A stretch of 30,502 nt of DNA, taken from the NCBI GenBank assembly GCA_964421675.1, contig CAYQXV010000037.1, positions 1 through 30,502 on the forward strand. The letters are read 5' to 3'. Origin of the DNA: CALLPQ01 sp964421675 (lineage in GTDB: Bacteria > Pseudomonadota > Alphaproteobacteria > Caulobacterales > Parvularculaceae). Below the pieces are notes generated by a model. That model was not told the DNA's origin, made no database searches, and worked only from the letters and a program-made list of their open reading frames with translations. Below, piece after piece: positions 1 to 8,327 of the stretch (positions are counted from its first letter, which is position 1; each line of letters begins with the position of its first letter). The position numbers were made by a program, and so were the translations under genes.

Positions 1-51
1 ATTGCATGCCTTTCAAAATCAGTAAACATATAAGCTTTTAGGCGCGATCTG

Positions 52-1323
52 ATGCAAACCTTACCGCTGCAATCCATTCAGGCTTTTTTTGAAAAGCTGC
101 CCGCTCTGTCTTCATATGCGATACCGCTCACTGCGCTCAGCGCGTTTGCCGGAGTGCTGGTGTTGGCGTTCATCGCCAATTTCCTGACGCGAAGTGTGAT
201 TATAGTTGTCATTCGCCGCCTGTTTGCTCGGTCAAAAACCAAGCGTGATGATATCCTCACCCGCGGGCGCGTGTTTGAACGCTTATCCCAACTCGCCCCT
301 GCCTTCATTATTTTTGGCCTGGCCCCGCTCGCCCTTAGCGCCTATCCGATGATTGGCGCATTGGTGGTAAAGCTCGCCCTGATTTACATGATCATTGTGG
401 GCGTCTTATTTATTGATGCACTGATTAATGCAGGGTTAGAAATCTATCAGACATTTCGGGTCTCGCGCGATTTCCCGATCACAAGCTTTGCGCAAGTCGC
501 AAAACTTCTCTTATATTTTCTCGGATTTATCCTGACGCTTTCAATTCTGCTCGGTGAATCGCCCATGACCTTCATTGCCGGGCTCGGCGCGCTAGCCGCG
601 GTATTGATGTTTGTCTTTAAAGATCTGATTTTAGGTCTGGTTTCCGGGGTGCAGCTCTCCGCCAATCGGATGCTGGGTGTGGGCGACTGGATTGAGATGC
701 CAAAATACGGCGTTGATGGGGATATTATGGAGGTCGGGCTGACCACCGTTAAAATCCGTAATTTCGATAAGACCATTACAACCATCCCCACCCAGTCGCT
801 GATCAATGAGAGTTTCAAAAACTGGCGCGGCATGACCGAGACCGGCGGGCGGCGCATTAAGCGCTCGGTCCATATTGATATTTCAAGCGTGCGGTTTTGC
901 GATGGGGAGATGCTGGAGCGCTATGCTAAGATCCAATATATCTCCTCCTATATTGAGGAAAAACGCACCCAGCTGTCCCAGCATAATCAACAGGCCAATA
1001 TTGATAGCTCAACCCTCGTCAATGGTCGCCACCTTACCAATCTTGGCACCTTCCGGGCCTATATAGAGGCTTATCTGCGCAACCATCCCAAAATATCCAA
1101 AGATCTGACCTTGTTGGTGCGCCAGCTCCAGCCCACCGCCCATGGGCTGCCGATTGAGATCTATGCCTTCACCAATGATACCAACTGGATCAATTATGAG
1201 GGTATTCAGGCCGATATCTTCGATCATATCCTGGCGGCGGCGACCGGATTTGATTTGCAGATTTTCCAAGACCCAACCGGCGCGGACTTTCAGGCGATTA
1301 GCAACCGCACTCGCGGCGAATGA
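52..1323 (+). CDS. MscS-family mechanosensitive channel, YbdG-like
   Basis: Inner-membrane protein of 423 aa, predicted to open under membrane tension and release solutes during hypo-osmotic shock. The N-terminal 200 or so residues hold several hydrophobic helices (about 20–50, 80–110, 120–135, 150–200). A Gly/Ala-rich pore helix (GLGALAAVLMF) follows, then the MscS beta domain (GDWIEMPKYGVDGDIMEVG, then TTIPTQSLI). The C-terminal domain carries GLPIEIYAFT and YEGIQADIFDHIL, which I recognise from E. coli YbdG (MscM) rather than from small MscS, and the length agrees with that subfamily (about 415 aa). The ATG at 52 has AGG about 9 nt upstream. The gene stands alone ahead of coaX. A weak hairpin, GAGCC/GGCTC at 1380–1395, lies behind it. 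The family call is firm; the exact paralogue is inferred. Confidence 0.9.
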   Translation: MQTLPLQSIQAFFEKLPALSSYAIPLTALSAFAGVLVLAFIANFLTRSVIIVVIRRLFARSKTKRDDILTRGRVFERLSQLAPAFIIFGLAPLALSAYPMIGALVVKLALIYMIIVGVLFIDALINAGLEIYQTFRVSRDFPITSFAQVAKLLLYFLGFILTLSILLGESPMTFIAGLGALAAVLMFVFKDLILGLVSGVQLSANRMLGVGDWIEMPKYGVDGDIMEVGLTTVKIRNFDKTITTIPTQSLINESFKNWRGMTETGGRRIKRSVHIDISSVRFCDGEMLERYAKIQYISSYIEEKRTQLSQHNQQANIDSSTLVNGRHLTNLGTFRAYIEAYLRNHPKISKDLTLLVRQLQPTAHGLPIEIYAFTNDTNWINYEGIQADIFDHILAAATGFDLQIFQDPTGADFQAISNRTRGE

Positions 1324-1429
1324 CTTGAAAAACGTGTATAAATCCCGGATAAAGTGGGCCCTGAATAAAGAAAATGCTTGAGCCGCTTTTGGCTCCCCTC
1401 TTCTCCCGCTTTGGAAAGGTACTGGTGTA

Positions 1430-2221
1430 ATGCTGCTCGCCATTGATGTCGGCAACACAAATTCTGTTTTTGCGCTCTATAAAGACGGCGCAAGCGTTGC
1501 GCAGTGGCGCACCTCAACAGCAAGCCATCGCACGGCCGATGAATATGCGGTCTGGCTGTCGCAATTAATGTCGATGGCCGGGTACGGGTTTGGCGGCGTT
1601 GATAGCTGCATCATTTCCACGGTGGTACCTCAATCCTTGTTCCATTTGCGCAACCTCTCTCGCCGCTACATTGACGTGGAGCCATTTGTGATCTCGTCCG
1701 AAAGCGTACCGGGTATTGAGGTGCGCATTCCCAAACCATCAGAAGCGGGCGCAGATCGCCTGGTCAATGCGATTGGGGCGTTTGCAACCTATGGCGGCCC
1801 GCTGGTTGTGGTGGATAGCGGCACGGCAACGAATTTTGATATTGTCGGCGCCGATGGCGCCTTTGAGGGGGGCATTATTGCCCCCGGCATTAATCTATCC
1901 ATGCAGGCTTTGCACAATGCGGCAGCGCTCTTGCCGCGCATTGCCATTGAAAAACCCGAAAAAACCATCGGCACCGATACGATTGGCGCCATGAAGACCG
2001 GTATCTTTTGGGGATATGTTGATTTGATCGACGGGCTGGTGCGCCGCATCAAAGAAGAATATGGAGCGCCGATGACGGTGATCGCCACCGGCGGTGTGTC
2101 CTCCCTGTTTGAGGGTGCGCTGAGTACGGTCGATCATTTCGATGCAGATTTAACCATTCGCGGTTTGCTGGAAGTTCACAAGCGATTGAAGAGTTCCAAC
2201 AACGCGGCAGAAACTGCATGA
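1430..2221 (+). CDS. coaX: Type III pantothenate kinase
   Basis: Cytosolic kinase of 263 aa that phosphorylates pantothenate, the first step of coenzyme A synthesis. Type III enzymes need a monovalent cation and are not feedback-inhibited by CoA. Visible motifs are the N-terminal phosphate loop DVGNTN (residues 6–11), GADR (107–110) and DSGTAT (129–134), all diagnostic of the ASKHA-fold type III family. Length is normal. The stop overlaps the start of the next gene as ATGA (2218–2221), so coaX is translationally coupled to RNase J. coaX–rnj–DUF1467 is a recurrent alphaproteobacterial order. The birA gene that usually precedes coaX is not here; a mechanosensitive channel gene stands in its place. 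Confidence 0.96.
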   Translation: MLLAIDVGNTNSVFALYKDGASVAQWRTSTASHRTADEYAVWLSQLMSMAGYGFGGVDSCIISTVVPQSLFHLRNLSRRYIDVEPFVISSESVPGIEVRIPKPSEAGADRLVNAIGAFATYGGPLVVVDSGTATNFDIVGADGAFEGGIIAPGINLSMQALHNAAALLPRIAIEKPEKTIGTDTIGAMKTGIFWGYVDLIDGLVRRIKEEYGAPMTVIATGGVSSLFEGALSTVDHFDADLTIRGLLEVHKRLKSSNNAAETA

Positions 2222-3885
2222 ACAATGATGAGTTAGTATTTTTACCGCTCGGGGGATCGGGCGAAATTGGCATGAACATGAACCTGTATGGGTTCGGTCC
2301 TGAGCATAAACGCCAATGGCTGATTATCGATTGCGGGGTGATGTTTGGCGATCTCACTACGCCCGGCATCGATCTGGTTTGCCCCGACTTTCGCTATATT
2401 GAAGAGTTGAAAAACAATATTGTCGCCATGGTTTTAACCCATGGCCATGAAGACCATATTGGCGCGGTTGCCCTTATTGCTCCGCTGCTTGGCTGCCCGG
2501 TCTATGCAACGCCGTTTACGGCCGCATTACTGCGCCGCAAATATGATGAGCGCGGCCAGGACCTATCCCCGCTGACCATTATCGAAATGGGCGCAAGCTT
2601 AAATGTTGGCCCGTTTGAGTTAGAACTGGTGACCCTCACCCACTCAATCCCGGAACCCAGCGGCGTGATTGTCAAAACCCCGCTTGGCACGGTTCTTCAT
2701 ACCGGGGACTGGAAAATCGATGAAGCCCCCTCTCTTGGTCCCTACACAGATGATAACCGCCTGCGTGAGTTAGGCGATAGCGGCCTGATGGCGATGGTGT
2801 GCGATTCCACCAATGTGCTGTCTAAAGGCATATCGGGCTCAGAAAGCATGGTCCGCGATAATTTAAAGCAGGTCATTGGCGCGCAGAAAAACCGCGTTGC
2901 GGTAACTACATTTGCCTCCAATGTGGCTCGCGTCGTGTCCATATGTCAGGCAGCCAAGGCGTGCGATCGCTCCGTGTGCCTTTTGGGGCGCTCCATGCTG
3001 CGGATTGTGGATGTAGCGCGCGAGGCGAATATTTTGCCCGATGGGCTGACATTTGTGTCCCCGGAGGAGGCTGGATTTATCCCCCGCGAACATGTGCTCT
3101 ATCTGTGTACCGGCTCACAAGGGGAAGCGCGCGCGGCGCTCGCCCGCATCGCCCGCGACGACCACCGCGATCTGGTGTTGACCAAAGGCGATACGGTGAT
3201 TTTTTCCTCGAAAATCATCCCCGGCAATGAGCGCGATATCTTTAATCTGCAAAATGATCTCGTCGATATGGGCGTTACCATCATCACCGAAAAGGATGAG
3301 GATATTCATGTATCGGGCCATCCGTGCCGCGATGAATTGCGTATGATGTATGACTGGGCCCGCCCGGAAATTTCTATCCCGGTGCACGGCGAACCGCGCC
3401 ATCTGGAAGAACATGCAAAATTTGCAAAACAGCTGGGCGTCAAAACCGCAATCGCGCCGCGCAATGGCGATATGATCCGTCTTGCCCCCGGCCCCGCAAG
3501 CGTGATTGATGAAGTGCCCGTCGGCAGAATGATCCTTGATGGCAACACGCTTATGCCCGCAGGCGCAACCCCAATGCGCGAGCGCAAAAAACTGGGCTGG
3601 GCCGGTATCTGCATGGTCTCATTGGTGTTCCACAAAAACTCTACCCTTGCCGATGCCCCCGAGGTCTCCCTCTTTGGGATGCCCCATGAGGGGGACGAGG
3701 AAGAAACCATGGATGAAGCGCTCGTCGAAGAGATTGCCGCGGCAATTGCCGATCTGGCCCCCAAGAGCCGGATGGATGATGAGGCAGTCCGCATCGCGGC
3801 AACGCGCGCCGTGCGCGATGTCACCACCGAGTTTTGGGGCAAGCGCCCGGTGATAAAAACCCATATTCACAGGATTGCACGATGA
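2218..3885 (+). CDS. rnj: Ribonuclease J
   Basis: Zinc-dependent ribonuclease (555 aa) with 5'-3' exonuclease and endonuclease activity, used in mRNA decay and rRNA maturation. The metallo-beta-lactamase motif HGHEDH is at residues 75–80, following the N-terminal GGSGEIGMN signature typical of RNase J. Further family marks are HTGDWKID, CDSTNV, TTFASN in the beta-CASP region, SGH and PVHGEPRHL. The start is the ATG inside the ATGA overlap with coaX. Its own stop overlaps the following DUF1467 gene in the same way (3882–3885), so three genes form a tight operon. Length is normal and no key residue is missing. Confidence 0.96.
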   Translation: MNNDELVFLPLGGSGEIGMNMNLYGFGPEHKRQWLIIDCGVMFGDLTTPGIDLVCPDFRYIEELKNNIVAMVLTHGHEDHIGAVALIAPLLGCPVYATPFTAALLRRKYDERGQDLSPLTIIEMGASLNVGPFELELVTLTHSIPEPSGVIVKTPLGTVLHTGDWKIDEAPSLGPYTDDNRLRELGDSGLMAMVCDSTNVLSKGISGSESMVRDNLKQVIGAQKNRVAVTTFASNVARVVSICQAAKACDRSVCLLGRSMLRIVDVAREANILPDGLTFVSPEEAGFIPREHVLYLCTGSQGEARAALARIARDDHRDLVLTKGDTVIFSSKIIPGNERDIFNLQNDLVDMGVTIITEKDEDIHVSGHPCRDELRMMYDWARPEISIPVHGEPRHLEEHAKFAKQLGVKTAIAPRNGDMIRLAPGPASVIDEVPVGRMILDGNTLMPAGATPMRERKKLGWAGICMVSLVFHKNSTLADAPEVSLFGMPHEGDEEETMDEALVEEIAAAIADLAPKSRMDDEAVRIAATRAVRDVTTEFWGKRPVIKTHIHRIAR

Positions 3886-4127
3886 ACCCGGTTGGCGCTC
3901 TTATCATTTACGTTCTTTTATGGTGGGTCACCCTGTTTGCCGTTCTTCCCTTTGGCACACGAAGCCGATGGGAAGAAAAAGATGACGGCGTAAAGGGCGC
4001 AGACCCAGGCGCGCCCGCATCTATCAATTTTAAGCGGAAAATTATTCAAACATCGCTCATCGCGCTGGGCCTTTGGGTTGTTACCATCGCGATTATCCTG
4101 AGCGGTATTATTACGTATAGAAACTAA
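3882..4127 (+). CDS. DUF1467 small membrane protein
   Basis: Protein of 81 aa with two hydrophobic segments (about residues 5–25 and 55–76) separated by a charged stretch. The motif WWVTLFAVLPFG followed by Trp-Glu-Glu matches DUF1467, a family of unknown function found next to RNase J and proS in Alphaproteobacteria. The start is the ATG at 3882, which overlaps the RNase J stop. An upstream in-frame start at 3834 would lie inside RNase J and would add non-membrane residues, so I reject it. Function unknown; the linkage suggests cotranscription with rnj. Confidence 0.88.
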   Translation: MNPVGALIIYVLLWWVTLFAVLPFGTRSRWEEKDDGVKGADPGAPASINFKRKIIQTSLIALGLWVVTIAIILSGIITYRN

Positions 4128-4248
4128 TTGCTTAAATAATACGCATACCCCCTAAATTAAAAGTTGCAAAATTTCAATTTTTATGATAGGGTATTTTTAA
4201 TGGTCGGCATGAACGCTGCCATTATCCAATAATCATTATTCCATCTTG
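4128..4248. other. A/T-rich intergenic stretch upstream of the mgtE leader
   Basis: About 120 nt between the DUF1467 stop and the start of the folded leader candidate. It is A/T-rich and probably contains the mgtE promoter. TTGCAA at 4164–4169 and TATGAT at 4182–4187 resemble promoter hexamers but are spaced only 12 nt apart, so no convincing -35/-10 pair can be named. No ORF with a plausible ribosome binding site was seen. Confidence 0.4.
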
Positions 4249-4486
4249 CTATCGCAGGTGCCAGCCCCGCTTATGGGGGTTGACGGTCGCACGCGCCCTC
4301 CTTCGGGGGCTAATCTCGGCTGTTTCCGATTTTGGCAGATTTTGGCATCAGACGGCACCGGTTTTGGTTCCGCCCAGATCATGCGCGCTTGACAAGACAA
4401 GCGAAGATGGCCCTCCTCTCCCGCAAGTGAGGACCATGCAGGGCACATGCTTCTGGAGAAGCGCCGCTATAATAACGCAGCGATAG
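4249..4486 (+). promoter_or_regulatory. Candidate structured RNA leader upstream of mgtE
   Basis: This 238-nt non-coding stretch closes on itself: CTATCGC (4249–4255) pairs perfectly with GCGATAG (4480–4486). Inside are GGTGCC (4257–4262) pairing with GGCACC (4354–4359), and hairpins at 4263–4281, 4295–4310 (GCCCTC/CTTC loop/GGGGGC), 4386–4403 (CGCTTG/CAAGCG), 4407–4437 (ATGG+TCCTC with GAGGA+CCAT) and 4449–4462 (GCTTC/tgga/GAAGC). The pairings were found by eye, not by an energy calculation. The position, about 70 nt ahead of a magnesium transporter, suggests a cis-regulatory RNA. It lacks the conserved GGTGAGGCTCC and GGGTCAACAG blocks of the ykoK M-box. It could also be an independent small RNA or chance structure. 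Confidence 0.35.
4328..4347. repeat. Perfect tandem duplication of a 10-mer in the mgtE leader
   Basis: GATTTTGGCA occurs twice back to back, at 4328–4337 and 4338–4347. It lies in the largest internal branch of the candidate leader, just before the GGCACC arm. The cause may be replication slippage, or it may be a duplicated binding site. Confidence 0.8.
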
Positions 4487-4558
4487 ATATTTTGGCTCGG
4501 ATAAACAAACTTTAGGACAAGTCCTGGAAGATCAAACCTTTAGACTAGAGGATAAAAA

Positions 4559-6106
4559 ATGAGTGCTGATGCGAATATTCCTGCGGAAGAGAGTAAGCCC
4601 GTGAATGGCTTGCCTCCGGATTCCGTTGAGAATGTTGCGCCCGGCACTGGTCCGATTAATCCAGCCATCGCTGATGGCCCCCCTACCAGCGACGGTGAGA
4701 GCACCGAGCCCCACTTTTCTGAAGATCAAACCCTTACCCCTGATTTTGTCGACTCGGTCAAAAAGACCATCAATGAACGCGATCTGGTTGGTCTTCGCAG
4801 CCTTTATGAACGCCTTCACCCTGCCGACCGCGCCGACCTGTTGGCGCTGTTCACCGATGAAGAGCGCTCGGAATTTATCCAATTGCTCGAGGGGGAGATT
4901 GATTCCAGCACCCTTGCGGAACTGGAAGATGATATTCGCGGTGATGTGGTCGAGGCCCTGCCCTCTGAAGTCGTCGCCGAGGCCGTCGCGGAACTGGAGA
5001 CAGATGATGCTGTCTTTGTTCTTGAAGAGGTCGATGAGGTAAAGCGCGCCGAAATTCTGGCCGAAATTCCCGTAGCTGACCGCCTCGCCTTGCGCGCAGC
5101 GCTGGAATATGACGAGGACAGTGCCGGGCGCATGATGCAGCGCGAAGTGTTTGCGGTACCGGCCTATTGGACTGTCGGGCAAATCATTGACCGCATGCGC
5201 GAGGAAACCGGGCTTCCTGAACGCTTTTATGAAGTCATTATTGTCGACCCGGCTTTTAAACCCCTTGGCACTGTCACCCTCGCCGCCCTGTTAAAAGCGC
5301 AGCGCGAGGTGGTGATTGAAACCATCACGACAAAAGAGCGAATTCGAAAAATTCCCGTGACCATGGACCAGGAAGAGGTCGCTTATCTTTTCGAGCAATA
5401 TAATCTTATCTCCGCGCCGGTTACCGATGAAAGCGAGCGCCTGGTCGGCATGATCACGGTGGATGATGTCGTAGAAATCATCCATGAAGAAACCCACGAA
5501 GATATGCTCGCGCTGGCCGGTGTTGAAAGCGATGAAGGGCTTTCTGATTCAGTGTTGCAAACCGTCCGTTCACGAATTTCATGGCTGGGCATTAATCTAT
5601 TTACCGCAATCCTCGCCTCGCTGGTGATCTGGCCGTTTAGCGATACGATTGCCGCCTTCGTGCCGCTCGCCATTTTAATGCCGATTGTTGCCAGTATGGG
5701 CGGTAATGCAGGCACGCAAACTCTAACAGTGGCGGTGCGCTCGCTTGCAACCAAAGACATCACCCCAACCAATGCCGCACGTATCATTTGGCGCGAAGTG
5801 CTGGTGGGCACCATGAACGGGGTTGTGTTTGCGGTGATTATGGGCGCGCTTGCGGGGGCATGGTATTATTCAGCCATGGAACCCGATGGAAGGGTTGCGA
5901 TCTTGCTGGCCAGCGTCATTGCGGGCGCCATGGTGATCAATCTGATTGCTGCCGGTCTTGCGGGCATCTTGATCCCGATTTGGCTGCAACGGGCCGGACA
6001 AGACCCAGCGGTCTCATCGGCGGTCTTTGTCACCACCGTTACTGACATGCTGGGTTTCTTTGTATTTTTGGGCTTGGCCACCATCGTGCTTGCGACAGTC
6101 ATTTAG
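4559..6106 (+). CDS. mgtE: Magnesium transporter MgtE
   Basis: Inner-membrane Mg2+ channel/transporter of 515 aa. Order of parts: an acidic, Pro-rich N-terminal tail (about 1–60), an MgtE_N helical superhelix (about 65–165), a pair of CBS domains (about 180–320) and a C-terminal pore region of about five helices (330–515). ASMGGNAGTQTLTVAVR in the pore region is the hallmark MgtE motif. In the family, the N and CBS domains sense cytosolic Mg2+ and gate the pore. The ATG at 4559 has AGAGGA (4546–4551) at good spacing. It is preceded by a 431-nt intergenic region with strong folding potential and converges on gapR with only 40 nt between them and no clear terminator. Confidence 0.95.
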   Translation: MSADANIPAEESKPVNGLPPDSVENVAPGTGPINPAIADGPPTSDGESTEPHFSEDQTLTPDFVDSVKKTINERDLVGLRSLYERLHPADRADLLALFTDEERSEFIQLLEGEIDSSTLAELEDDIRGDVVEALPSEVVAEAVAELETDDAVFVLEEVDEVKRAEILAEIPVADRLALRAALEYDEDSAGRMMQREVFAVPAYWTVGQIIDRMREETGLPERFYEVIIVDPAFKPLGTVTLAALLKAQREVVIETITTKERIRKIPVTMDQEEVAYLFEQYNLISAPVTDESERLVGMITVDDVVEIIHEETHEDMLALAGVESDEGLSDSVLQTVRSRISWLGINLFTAILASLVIWPFSDTIAAFVPLAILMPIVASMGGNAGTQTLTVAVRSLATKDITPTNAARIIWREVLVGTMNGVVFAVIMGALAGAWYYSAMEPDGRVAILLASVIAGAMVINLIAAGLAGILIPIWLQRAGQDPAVSSAVFVTTVTDMLGFFVFLGLATIVLATVI

Positions 6107-6146
6107 GCTGCCCGAATAGACTGCCCAAAATCCCGTTACCGAAGCA

Positions 6147-6428
6147 TTATTCCCCGAGTGCGGAGAGATAAAGATCGAGCAAGGCTTCTTGTTCCTGGCG
6201 GTCGGCTTTGTCCATTTTGCGCAAGCGAATGATCGCGCGGAGGGTTTTCACATCATAGCCATCGCCTTTGGCTTCAGCGAAAACCTCTTTCACGTCAGCC
6301 ATGATGTTGGACTTTTCTTCTTCCAGATTTTCAACCCGTTCAATGATTGAGCGAAGACGCTCTCCCGCAACACCGCCAGTCCCTGTTGAGACGTCTCCAT
6401 CCGCGATACCTGCTGCACCATCCGCCAT
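6147..6428 (-). CDS. gapR: GapR-family DNA-binding protein (DUF2312)
   Basis: Protein of 93 aa belonging to DUF2312, the family of Caulobacter GapR, a nucleoid-associated protein that binds overtwisted A/T-rich DNA ahead of replication and transcription machinery. Recognisable motifs are ERLRSIIERVENLEEEK, EVFAEAKGDGYDVK and the C-terminal LLDLYLSALGE; the central part is a coiled coil. I place the start at the ATG at 6428 because GAAGGA lies 8 nt upstream. An in-frame TTG at 6443 would add five residues and overlap that ribosome binding site. The N-terminal 20 residues are Gly/Ala-rich and probably disordered. Confidence 0.92.
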   Translation of the reverse strand: MADGAAGIADGDVSTGTGGVAGERLRSIIERVENLEEEKSNIMADVKEVFAEAKGDGYDVKTLRAIIRLRKMDKADRQEQEALLDLYLSALGE

Positions 6429-6528
6429 TTCATATTCCTTCAAAAACCTGAACTTTCAAAAAGCAAATTACCCCTTGGGCTAATTTCGGGACAACCTGAT
6501 TTTCAGTGTTGGGGAAAACGAATAGGGC

Positions 6529-7473
6529 TCACACTGCGGACGGTGATTTTGGCTTTTGCGGCGGGCGGGCGCGGAACAAAATGATAATGCCGGTAATGGA
6601 GAGCGCCAAGGCGCTCGCCTGCGGCCAGCCAAACGGCTCATGGAGCACGAATACCGCAATGATCGCCGTTGAGACAGGCCCAATCGTACCCACAGCGCTG
6701 GCCGGGCCGGGCCCCATTCGGTCAATGGCTTCTGCCGTCATGACCCCCGGCAAGATGGTACAGGCAAGGCCCAAAAACGCCCCCAAGCCTAAAATAGTCG
6801 GGTCCGTTTCCACGGTGATAACGCCATTGGCTTTGATAAAGGCGTGGGTAAATATTGCGACACTCGCCGCTAACATGGCCACTGCGGTAAATAAAGACGA
6901 GCCGATCCGCCGCAAGACGGGTTTGGAGGCAACGACAAACATCGCAAATAAAATGGCGCATAAAAACACCAATCCGGCCCCAATCCATACATCATCCCCG
7001 GAGACCTCAAGCTCGCGGCCAAACAAGATCGCAATCCCCCCATACGAGAAGGTCAATGCCATCCCGTGGCGCCAGCTCATTTTATCGCCGAGGAAAATCC
7101 ACGCCAATATCGCCGTTAAGGTCGGATAGACAAATAAGATCAAGCGTTCCAATTGCGAGGTGATATATTGCAAGCCGGTAAAATCCAGCCAGGCACACAC
7201 ATAATAACTTACCACGCCGAGCCCGCCCGCCTTGGCATAATCAAGAGCGGATATATGCTGATGACGCCGCGATCTTACCGAATAAATCAGTATACCTACT
7301 ATAAGCGGTAACGAGAATGCCATGCGCATCACCAGCAGCGATTCAACGCTCGCCCCGGCATTAAATCCAAGCTTGATCACAATCCCCTTCATTGAGAACA
7401 GGATCGCGCCGACAACCGCCAGCGCAAGGCCAATGCCGTAACGATTGTCCTCAGTGTCATCAGAATTTGAAAT
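6529..7473 (-). CDS. DMT-superfamily (EamA) transporter, start codon uncertain
   Basis: Inner-membrane drug/metabolite transporter with about ten hydrophobic helices in two EamA repeats; the substrate is unknown. The only ATG/GTG/TTG start available is the ATG at 7392 (287 aa), but this falls inside the first helix. The open frame continues upstream with a hydrophobic run (GIGLALAVVGAILFSM) that completes the expected first segment, up to a TAA about 60 nt beyond 7473. An ATT at 7473 with GGGAAG (7488–7483) 9 nt upstream is the best-placed start and gives 314 aa. Alternatives are CTG initiation or a sequencing error. It lies 65 nt after thiG on the same strand and may be cotranscribed with it. 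Confidence 0.85.
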   Translation of the reverse strand: MSNSDDTEDNRYGIGLALAVVGAILFSMKGIVIKLGFNAGASVESLLVMRMAFSLPLIVGILIYSVRSRRHQHISALDYAKAGGLGVVSYYVCAWLDFTGLQYITSQLERLILFVYPTLTAILAWIFLGDKMSWRHGMALTFSYGGIAILFGRELEVSGDDVWIGAGLVFLCAILFAMFVVASKPVLRRIGSSLFTAVAMLAASVAIFTHAFIKANGVITVETDPTILGLGAFLGLACTILPGVMTAEAIDRMGPGPASAVGTIGPVSTAIIAVFVLHEPFGWPQASALALSITGIIILFRARPPQKPKSPSAV

Positions 7474-7538
7474 GGCGGAAGACTTCCCTGCACTATAAAA
7501 GCGCGGCTGGTAGAAAAGCGAAATTGAAACTTATGCGG

Positions 7539-8309
7539 TTAAATCAGTCCAGCAAGCGGACTAGACGGGTCCGCATAGCGTTTCTTGCCCATGCGGCCAG
7601 CAAGATAACCTTCGCGGCCCGCAATCACCGCATGCTTCATGGCGCTTGCCATCAATATCGGATCTTTGGCCTCCGCAATGGCGGTATTCATCAAGACGCC
7701 ATCACAGCCAAGCTCCATCGCCATGGCAGCATCGGACGGGGTGCCAACGCCGGCATCGACAATCACAGGCACTTTAGACTGTTCAACAATCAGCCTGATA
7801 TTGATCGGGTTTTGAATGCCAAGACCAGAGCCAATCAAGGAGCCAAGGGGCATGATGGCGCAACAGCCCACATCTTCGAGCTTGCGCGCATAAACCGGAT
7901 CGTCAGAACAATAGACCATCACTTCAAAGCCATCATCGATCAACAGCTTTGCGGCGCGCAATGTTTCTTCCATATCCGGATAGAGCGTCTTTTTATCCGA
8001 TAAGACTTCAAGCTTAACCAGATCCCAGCCGCCAGCCTCGCGGGCCAAGCGCAAGGTGCGGATCGCATCATCGGCGGTAAAACACCCGGCCGTATTGGGC
8101 AGATAGGTGTATGTTTCAGGGTCCAGATGATCAACCAGCAAAGGCTGGGATGGATCGGTGACATTGACCCGGCGCACCGCAACAGTGACCATCTGCGCTC
8201 CGGCCGCTTTTGCCGCGTCAGCATTTTGCGCATAATCTTTATATTTACCGGTGCCGATAATCAGACGAGAGCTGAATTCGCGCCCTGCAATAACCAGATT
8301 TTCACTCAT
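7539..8309 (-). CDS. thiG: Thiazole synthase ThiG
   Basis: Cytosolic TIM-barrel enzyme of 256 aa that forms the thiazole phosphate ring of thiamine from deoxyxylulose-5-phosphate, dehydroglycine and ThiS thiocarboxylate. The Schiff-base lysine is visible in DLVKLEV (K99). Other family motifs are LIIGTGKY near the N terminus, MPLGSLIGSGLGI, VIVDAGVGTPSDAAMAMELG and GVLMNTAIA. Length is typical. The ATG at 8309 has a GGATAAAG-type ribosome binding site. It follows thiS on the same strand, so the two partners are probably made together. thiO, thiE and thiC are not in the window. Confidence 0.96.
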   Translation of the reverse strand: MSENLVIAGREFSSRLIIGTGKYKDYAQNADAAKAAGAQMVTVAVRRVNVTDPSQPLLVDHLDPETYTYLPNTAGCFTADDAIRTLRLAREAGGWDLVKLEVLSDKKTLYPDMEETLRAAKLLIDDGFEVMVYCSDDPVYARKLEDVGCCAIMPLGSLIGSGLGIQNPINIRLIVEQSKVPVIVDAGVGTPSDAAMAMELGCDGVLMNTAIAEAKDPILMASAMKHAVIAGREGYLAGRMGKKRYADPSSPLAGLI

Positions 8310-8327
8310 AACTTTATCCTATCTCAA

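Noticed and set aside
1380..1395. Terminator behind the mechanosensitive channel gene
   Set aside because: The stem is only 5 bp and is followed by a C/T mix rather than a T-run.
4249..4486. Known riboswitch class (M-box or cobalamin) ahead of mgtE
   Set aside because: AGGTGCC and CCCGCAA strings recall cobalamin elements, but the order, spacing and remaining conserved blocks do not fit. The M-box blocks are missing.
7392..8003. 203-aa plus-strand ORF opposite thiG
   Set aside because: It is antisense to thiG and the DMT gene, with low-complexity basic composition and no domain; a shadow of the real genes.
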